From Eubacterium limosum (GTDB lineage: Bacteria; Bacillota; Clostridia; Eubacteriales; Eubacteriaceae): a stretch of 10,224 nt of DNA. Shown here one piece after another: positions 6,434 through 10,224 of the stretch. The notes beneath the pieces were generated by a model that was not told the DNA's origin, ran no database searches, and saw nothing but the letters and a program-made list of their open reading frames with translations. The stretch is from assembly GCA_959020865.1 (NCBI GenBank), contig CAUEUD010000132.1:1-10224 (forward strand), given 5' to 3'. Position 1 is the stretch's first letter, and every line of letters begins with the position of its first letter. Made by a program: the position numbers and the translations under genes.

Positions 6434-6480
6434 TTTCTCCTCCTGTCTTTCTATTGTTTATAGTCATTATAATTTACTAA

Positions 6481-6509
6481 ATCATAACACATCCCACACA
6501 CCATTTCAA
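6481..6509 (-). promoter_or_regulatory. Promoter of the ZIP-nfo unit
   Basis: On the minus strand, TTGAAA (6509-6504), 17 bases, TATGAT (6486-6481). Initiation near 6474 would give a leader of about 40 bases. I see no clear dyad at a repressor position. Confidence 0.6.
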
Positions 6510-6553
6510 AGCATTTTAATCATTTATACCCCATTTGCTTTAAATAGCACTGC

Positions 6554-6587
6554 AAAAAAATAAAAGCGGCAGGCAACAATCTGCCGC
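6554..6587 (-). terminator. Probable terminator of the amylase transcript
   Basis: GCGGCAG (6566-6572), an 8-base loop and CTGCCGC (6581-6587). On the minus strand it is followed by TTTTATTTTTTT. It lies about 315 bases beyond the amylase stop, on the far side of repeat copy 2. Confidence 0.82.
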
Positions 6588-6859
6588 CCGCCGTAGAGTG
6601 TGGATAAAATTTATTATGAAGAGGTGAAGCGTTAGAGAGGTTTGTCTAGTTGATAGTGGATAGTGGATAGTGGATAGTTATGGTACAAATCTGCCGCTGG
6701 CAGATTTGATCGGATACGGCTTGCGGCCGGCTTCTTATTCGCTTTTTCGAAGAAAAAGGGTTCAATCACTATCCACTATCAACCATCAACCATCAACTAT
6801 AGAACCGCCTCTCGCTTTATCTTTGCCGCTTCCTTTCAACTTTGTCTATAGCCTGCAGC
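6588..6859 (+). repeat. Heptad-bounded hairpin repeat, copy 2 with outer arms
   Basis: The core is 6649-6797: five left heptads (GTTGATA, three GTGGATA, GTTATGG; 6649-6683), then hairpin A (CAAATCTGCC/GGCAGATTTG, 6686-6708), hairpin B (CGGC/GCCG, 6717-6729), hairpin C (CTTTTTC/GAAAAAG, 6742-6758), then five inverse heptads (6763-6797). About 29 of 35 arm positions agree. This copy uses GATA/GATG endings on both sides, where copies 1 and 3 mostly use GAAA/GAAG. Outer arms follow: TTTGTCTA abuts the left heptads (6641-6648) and recurs at 6841-6848. Positions 6814-6855 match copy 3 (8534 to 8493) at 35 of 42 bases. It lies between the amylase stop and the terminator at 6554-6587. Confidence 0.9.
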
Positions 6860-6894
6860 GGCCTCTCGACTTTATCGACGGTCTGAGGTCTTTT
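6860..6894 (+). terminator. Plus-strand terminator-like hairpin beside the amylase 3' end
   Basis: GGCCTC (6860-6865) can pair with GAGGTC (6885-6890), with an inner TCGA/TCGA pair, followed by TTTT. No plus-strand gene feeds it, so it may be part of the outer arm of repeat copy 2. Confidence 0.45.
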
Positions 6895-6902
6895 ATGAAA
6901 AA

Positions 6903-8345
6903 TCAGCGGACCCGCACCCAGACCGATACCGAGCCGGGCGCCACGTGAAAAACGCCGTCACCGTTTTCGTTGACAGTGACCGTGCCCTCCACATTGCCCG
7001 TGATGTCGTAAAAATCCTTCCCGGCAAACTGATGTCCCATATACATCTGCTTTGAGCCGCCGTCGCCGTTTGTCATCAGCACTGCCAGACCGGATTCCGG
7101 CTCTGCCGGGTCACCTTCGCGCACCCATCCGATGATATGGAAATCGTCAAAATAATCCCGCTGGGCGCCGTAAGCCGATTCGCGCCGGGCGCAGAGCAGC
7201 TTGTCTAAAAGCGCCTGCATGGGCTCGATGTTCTGGGCGGAAATACCGTAATAATCGCCATAAAAAACACAGGGATAGCCGTCGGCCCGCAGCAGGATAA
7301 AGGCGTAGGCCAGCGGTTTAAACCAGGGCTGCACCCAGGATTCCAGCGACTGGCCGGGCTGCGTGTCATGGTTGTCCACAAAGGTGACCGACCGTGTGGG
7401 GTCATGGGCTGTCAGGGTATTGCTTAACAGCTGCCGCATATCATAGCCGTCACCGCTGTTTGAGGCGTCGAAAAAATGATAGTGGAGTGGAACGTCAAAC
7501 AGGCACATGGTCCGGCCTGTGGTCTCCAGATAGCGCTTGAGATCCTCCAGATCGCCAGACCAGTATTCGCCCACGGCAAACAGCTCCTGGTCCCAGTCAC
7601 GCCGGACTGCGTCCAGCCACTCATTAAAAAAGTTAAAATCAATGTGCTTGACCGCGTCCATGCGGAAACCGTTGACCCGGGTTTTATCCAGGTACCACCT
7701 GCCCCAGCGGATCAATTCCTCAACCACCTCGCGGTTGTTTAAATCCACGTCCGCGCCCATCAGATAGTCAAAATTACCGTTCTCACGGTCTACGTCACGG
7801 GCCCAGCGCTTGCCCTGAAACTGGAAAACCGCGCTGTCCTCTTTCTTCTCATCCCAGTCGATCCCTGCAAAATGCGTCCAGTTCCATTTAAAATCCGAAT
7901 AGGTATCGCCCCGGCCCGGAAAGTCAAACTGTGTCCACGCCTTAATGGGGCGGATGGGTTCAATCTGTTCATTCCGGTTTTCGTCGTTTTCCTTGCAGGC
8001 GTAGACATTTTCCGTCCGGTCTGCGCCCAGACGGTGGTCCAGCACGATATCCGCGTAAACCTCGATTCCGTTATCCTGAAGGGCGCTGATGGCTTCACAA
8101 TATTCACTGACCGTCCCATATTTTGTGGCGACGCTGTTTTTCTGGTCAAATTCGCCCAGATCATAAAGGTCATAGGGCGCGTAGCCCACATCATTTTTAC
8201 CTGCCGCGCCCTTGTAGGCCGGAGGCAGCCAGACCGCTGTGATCCCGAGCGCTTTAAGATGACTGGCATCCTCTGCCACCTGCCGCCACAGGGACTGATC
8301 CTCAGGCAGGTACCATTCAAAATACTGCATCATCGTTCCATTCAT
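6903..8345 (-). CDS. Cytoplasmic GH13 alpha-amylase
   Basis: Endo-acting alpha-1,4-glucan hydrolase of 480 residues without a signal peptide, so it probably degrades glycogen or imported maltodextrin inside the cell. It starts MNGTMMQYFEWYLPED, typical of GH13 subfamily 5. Numbered from the ATG at 8345, the conserved regions are ADIVLDHRLG (98-107; H104), GFRMDAVKH (226-234; nucleophile D230 with R228), AVGEYW (257-262; acid/base E260) and FVDNHD (322-327; transition-state D327). The usual Asn before His in region I is Asp here (D103). The C-terminal 80 residues form the beta-sandwich domain C. The frame can be extended to a TTG at 8354, but the ATG at 8345 gives the family-standard N terminus; the ribosome site is weak (AAAGAG). 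The gene is bracketed by repeat copies 2 and 3 in opposite orientation, and its transcript should carry copy 2. Confidence 0.92.
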   Translation of the reverse strand: MNGTMMQYFEWYLPEDQSLWRQVAEDASHLKALGITAVWLPPAYKGAAGKNDVGYAPYDLYDLGEFDQKNSVATKYGTVSEYCEAISALQDNGIEVYADIVLDHRLGADRTENVYACKENDENRNEQIEPIRPIKAWTQFDFPGRGDTYSDFKWNWTHFAGIDWDEKKEDSAVFQFQGKRWARDVDRENGNFDYLMGADVDLNNREVVEELIRWGRWYLDKTRVNGFRMDAVKHIDFNFFNEWLDAVRRDWDQELFAVGEYWSGDLEDLKRYLETTGRTMCLFDVPLHYHFFDASNSGDGYDMRQLLSNTLTAHDPTRSVTFVDNHDTQPGQSLESWVQPWFKPLAYAFILLRADGYPCVFYGDYYGISAQNIEPMQALLDKLLCARRESAYGAQRDYFDDFHIIGWVREGDPAEPESGLAVLMTNGDGGSKQMYMGHQFAGKDFYDITGNVEGTVTVNENGDGVFHVAPGSVSVWVRVR

Positions 8346-8459
8346 AAAAATCAACTCTTTCTGTTTTAGAATAAGCGTTAATTAAAGCATTACGCACTTT
8401 AATAAATACCCAAAGCTATAAAAAATATCGATTTTTTCTATATTATTTCGCCAAGACTT
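8346..8459 (-). other. Amylase leader, AT-rich
   Basis: An AT-rich upstream region that must hold the amylase promoter, but I found no -35/-10 pair with good matches and spacing. GCGTTAAT (8375-8382) and ATTACGC (8389-8395) form an inverted pair with a one-base bulge, a possible operator. No cre site of good quality is present. Confidence 0.35.
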
Positions 8460-8498
8460 AAAAAAGCCTGTATCTTTAAAGCGATAAGGGCTCAGGCT
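8460..8498 (-). terminator. Terminator beyond repeat copy 3 (CcdA-fusion transcript)
   Basis: On the minus strand AGCCTG (8498-8493) pairs with CAGGCT (8470-8465), with TATC/GATA pairing inside, followed by six T (8465-8460). It lies about 285 bases past the CcdA-fusion stop codon. Confidence 0.65.
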
Positions 8499-8769
8499 GT
8501 AGACAAATTTGAAAGTCTGCGGCAAACTTAAAGCAGAAAGCAATTTCAGGTGGAAGGTGGAAAGTGGAAAGTTCATGACCTCTTGGCTGATGCCAAAGCG
8601 ATTAAAAATGCGGCGAATGCCGCATCTGATCAAATCTGCCAACGGCAGATTTGCACCTGAACTTTCCACTATCCACTTTCAACTTTCAACTGAACAGTCC
8701 TCTCTTTAACGCTCTGCCTGTTTAAAACATTATTTGTCTACACTTTGAGCCTGTATCTTTAAAGCGATA
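8465..8769 (+). repeat. 22-bp exact direct repeat flanking repeat copy 3
   Basis: Positions 8465-8486 and 8748-8769 are identical over 22 bases (AGCCTGTATC, TTTAAAGC, GATA), 283 bases apart, and diverge immediately on both sides. Joining the left flank through 8486 to the right flank from 8770 would recreate a perfect 10-bp-stem hairpin with A-run and T-run on either side, a bidirectional terminator. This looks like duplication of a terminator around an inserted segment (inference). Confidence 0.75.
8499..8747 (-). repeat. Heptad-bounded hairpin repeat, copy 3 with outer arms
   Basis: Opposite in orientation to copies 1 and 2. The core is 8550-8690: four heptads (GTGGAAG, two GTGGAAA, GTTCATG; 8550-8577), hairpin C (CTTGGC/GCCAA with a bulge, 8582-8598), hairpin B (ATGCGGC/GCCGCAT, 8608-8625), hairpin A (CAAATCTGCC/GGCAGATTTG, 8631-8653), then five inverse heptads (8656-8690). 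About 24 of 28 aligned arm positions agree. Outer arms carry TTTGTCTACA in inverted orientation (8508 to 8499, and 8733-8742). The right arm (8691-8747) also resembles the left arm of copy 2 read on the minus strand, sharing CCTCTCT, AACGCT and a later CACTxT. It lies in the 3' untranslated region of the CcdA-fusion gene. Confidence 0.88.
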
Positions 8770-8778
8770 CAGGCTTTT
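8748..8778 (+). terminator. Hairpin with T-run facing right, next to the CcdA-fusion stop
   Basis: AGCCTGTATC (8748-8757), an 8-base loop and GATACAGGCT (8766-8775), then TTTT ending at 8778. It is a 10-bp perfect stem. The T-run is on the plus strand, so for the minus-strand gene ending at 8782 this hairpin lacks a U tract; no plus-strand gene uses it. Confidence 0.6.
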
Positions 8779-8781
8779 CAT

Positions 8782-10053
8782 CTATTGTGCCATGGCCTGG
8801 TTGACAATGCTTTCCATCATGCTGGACGTCAGCATTCCCGGCACATAGCCCTCTACATAGCCGTCTTTGTCAATCATAAAGGTTGTCGGGAAAGAACGGA
8901 TGCCATAGGCCTGGAACACCGCGCCCGTACGGTCCATGAGCGCCGGATAGGTAAAACCGTTGTCCGACATGAACTCCGCGATTTTTTCAGGCGACATATC
9001 ATTATTGTTCGGTCCTTCCTCCGTATGCGGATTGGCAACGCTCAGCACCACCAGGTCTCCAGAGTTATCGCCATATTTTTTATACAGCGTCTCAATATCT
9101 GGCATTTCTTTCTGGCATGGGCCGCACCAGGTGGCAAAGAAATTGAGGAAAACCGTTTTTCCGCGATATTCCGACAGCGTATGCGTTACCCCATACTGGT
9201 CGGTGAGCGTGAAATCCGGCGCCAGCGTCTTTTTGGTGCTTTCCTCCGGCGTGTTTTCCGGCGTGGGTGACGGCACAGCCTCTGTGGTTACCGTCGGGCT
9301 TGGCTGCGGCGCGCTGCTCCCGGCTCCAGCCCGAGAGAGGTAGCCCGTAATCCCGTTCATCCATCCTGTAAACATCATGATCCCCATAATGATCATGAGC
9401 ACGCCCCCGGCCTTTACCGTGTAGCGGACCGCTTTCTGGTGCCGCCTGAAAAAATCCAGCAGGGTGCTTGTAAATAACCCCACCGCCATAAACGGCAGGA
9501 CAAAGCCCAGCGTATAAACCCCAATGAGGATAAAGCCCGACGCGAAGGACGACGAAGACGACGCCATGAGCAGCACACTGGCTAAAACCGGTCCCACGCA
9601 GGGCGTCCAAGCAAAGCTGAAGGTAAAGCCCAGCACAAAAGCCAGCAGCGGATTCATGGCCAGCTTGTCCAAATTAAAGGGCAGGCGGTGCTCACGGTTT
9701 AAAAAGTCAAAATTAAAAACCCCCAGCTGAACCAGCCCAAATAAAATGATGATGACCCCGCCAATGCGCGCGAACAGCATCCGGTTACCCGTAAAAAACT
9801 GTCCGGCCGCTGTGAAGCCCACGCCCAGAATAAAAAATGTCGCGCTGATGCCAATGACAAAAAAGAGCGTGTTGATGAGAACCGTCCGCTTTTTATAATG
9901 GACCGTCCCGTCCGCGTCCACCGTTTTTGTTCCACCCGCCAGGTAGCCGATGTACAAAGGCACCAGCGGCAGCACACAGGGCGAGAAAAAGCTGAGAATC
10001 CCCTGTAAAAATACCATAATGGCCGGAACACCGGCCCCCGAAGCAAAGCCCAT
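8782..10053 (-). CDS. CcdA/DsbD-type membrane protein fused to a TlpA-like thioredoxin domain
   Basis: A 423-residue membrane thiol-disulfide protein. Residues 1-240 are a six-helix CcdA/DsbD transmembrane domain with the electron-relay cysteines C26 (SFFSPCVLP) and C152 (FAWTPCVGP). Residues 243-275 are a Pro/Thr/Ser-rich linker. Residues 276-423 are an AhpC/TSA-Redoxin (TlpA/ResA-like) domain with APDFTLTD, NFFATWCGPC (active cysteines C310 and C313) and the cis-proline segment SFPTTFMID. The domain order suggests cytoplasmic reducing power (normally from thioredoxin) is passed through the membrane domain directly to the tethered outer domain, for cytochrome c maturation, repair of oxidised surface proteins or peroxide defence; which one is unknown. 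The ATG has AAGAGG seven bases upstream. Promoter and paired operators lie at 10100-10161; the 3' untranslated region holds repeat copy 3. Confidence 0.94.
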   Translation of the reverse strand: MGFASGAGVPAIMVFLQGILSFFSPCVLPLVPLYIGYLAGGTKTVDADGTVHYKKRTVLINTLFFVIGISATFFILGVGFTAAGQFFTGNRMLFARIGGVIIILFGLVQLGVFNFDFLNREHRLPFNLDKLAMNPLLAFVLGFTFSFAWTPCVGPVLASVLLMASSSSSFASGFILIGVYTLGFVLPFMAVGLFTSTLLDFFRRHQKAVRYTVKAGGVLMIIMGIMMFTGWMNGITGYLSRAGAGSSAPQPSPTVTTEAVPSPTPENTPEESTKKTLAPDFTLTDQYGVTHTLSEYRGKTVFLNFFATWCGPCQKEMPDIETLYKKYGDNSGDLVVLSVANPHTEEGPNNNDMSPEKIAEFMSDNGFTYPALMDRTGAVFQAYGIRSFPTTFMIDKDGYVEGYVPGMLTSSMMESIVNQAMAQ

Positions 10054-10099
10054 ATCAAAACCTCTTTTCCATGCTGTTTTTATTTATCTTCCCACAAAC

Positions 10100-10147
10100 T
10101 GTAATTTTAAACATTACAGTTTCTATTTTGTAATCATAAATGTTACA
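10100..10147. promoter_or_regulatory. Two operator-like dyads, TGTAAT-N7-RTTACA
   Basis: Site 1 is TGTAAT-N7-ATTACA (10100-10118), extended to 10-bp perfect arms AAACTGTAAT/ATTACAGTTT (10096-10122). Site 2 is TGTAAT-N7-GTTACA (10129-10147). Same arm sequence, same spacing, 29 bases apart. Site 2 covers the -10 and part of the spacer and site 1 the early transcribed region, an arrangement expected of a dimeric repressor. The regulator is not identified. Confidence 0.72.
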
Positions 10148-10161
10148 GATAGATTTGTCAA
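10133..10161 (-). promoter_or_regulatory. Strong promoter of the CcdA-thioredoxin fusion gene
   Basis: On the minus strand, a consensus TTGACA (10161-10156), 17 bases, TATGAT (10138-10133). It is the best promoter in the window. Initiation near 10126 gives a leader of about 70 bases. Confidence 0.82.
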
Positions 10162-10224
10162 GGGCTTTAAGAAGAATTTTGGAAGTATTTAATATTTTTA
10201 AATCATTCCGAGGCACATATTATT
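10162..10224. other. AT-rich right edge
   Basis: Upstream of the promoter described above. No ORF, RNA gene or repeat is recognisable in these last bases; a neighbouring gene, possibly the regulator of the paired operators, would lie outside the window. Confidence 0.4.

Noticed and set aside
6670..6948. 92-codon plus-strand frame beginning in repeat copy 2
   Set aside because: It is the translation of the heptads and hairpins and resembles the frame over copy 3 only because the DNA repeats are homologous; it runs into the amylase gene and lacks a ribosome site.
7872..8369. 165-codon plus-strand frame
   Set aside because: Antisense shadow of the alpha-amylase gene, which has all its catalytic motifs on the minus strand.
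8371..8398. Possible catabolite (cre) site upstream of the amylase
   Set aside because: AAGCGTTAAT shares part of the cre pattern but lacks the flanking TG and CA positions; the match is too weak.
8382..8669. 95-codon minus-strand frame across repeat copy 3
   Set aside because: Same explanation: shared peptide segments come from the repeated DNA. It crosses a terminator hairpin and has no ribosome site.

Overview
The window looks like chromosomal DNA from a Bacillota/Clostridia organism, plausibly Eubacterium or another Eubacteriaceae anaerobe. The evidence is moderately GC-rich genes separated by AT-rich gaps, strong AGGAGG-type ribosome sites, sigma-A-like promoters, many intrinsic terminators and a clostridial-type rubredoxin. 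This taxonomic call is an inference. Nine of the eleven genes are on the minus strand.

Layout. 1-293: AT-rich leader with an operator-like dyad and a promoter. 294-737 (+): MerR-family regulator. 831-995 (-): a 54-residue rubredoxin, convergent with merR. 1154-2101 (-): ROK-family sugar kinase. 2239-2751 (+): ECF-transporter S component, divergent from the kinase. 2777-3436 (-): alpha/beta hydrolase sharing a bidirectional terminator with the S component. 3687-4601 (-): CDF metal exporter. 4780-5607 and 5624-6433 (-): a two-gene unit, ZIP metal importer then endonuclease IV. 6903-8345 (-): cytoplasmic GH13 alpha-amylase. 8782-10053 (-): membrane CcdA fused to a thioredoxin domain, behind a promoter overlapped by two operator-like dyads.

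The most unusual content is a family of three related non-coding repeats (cores 3548-3681, 6649-6797 and 8550-8690). Each core is bounded by inverted arrays of seven-base units (GTKGAWR, four or five per side) and encloses three hairpins in fixed order. Stem sequences differ between copies, yet pairing is largely kept. Every copy lies between the stop codon of a minus-strand gene (CDF exporter, amylase, CcdA fusion) and that gene's apparent terminator, so all three should be carried in mRNA 3' untranslated regions. Copies 2 and 3 also share outer arms containing TTTGTCTA and lie in opposite orientation around the amylase gene. Copy 3 is flanked by a 22-bp exact direct repeat whose collapse would restore one good bidirectional terminator, as if the repeat had entered a terminator. 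I do not recognise a named family for it.

Working together. CDF exporter, ZIP importer and metal-dependent endonuclease IV are adjacent and suggest linked metal and DNA-repair functions. ROK kinase and amylase fit intracellular glucan/glucose use. Rubredoxin and the CcdA-thioredoxin fusion are redox proteins of anaerobic metabolism and extracytoplasmic thiol chemistry. There are no rRNA, tRNA, CRISPR or transposase genes that I can see.
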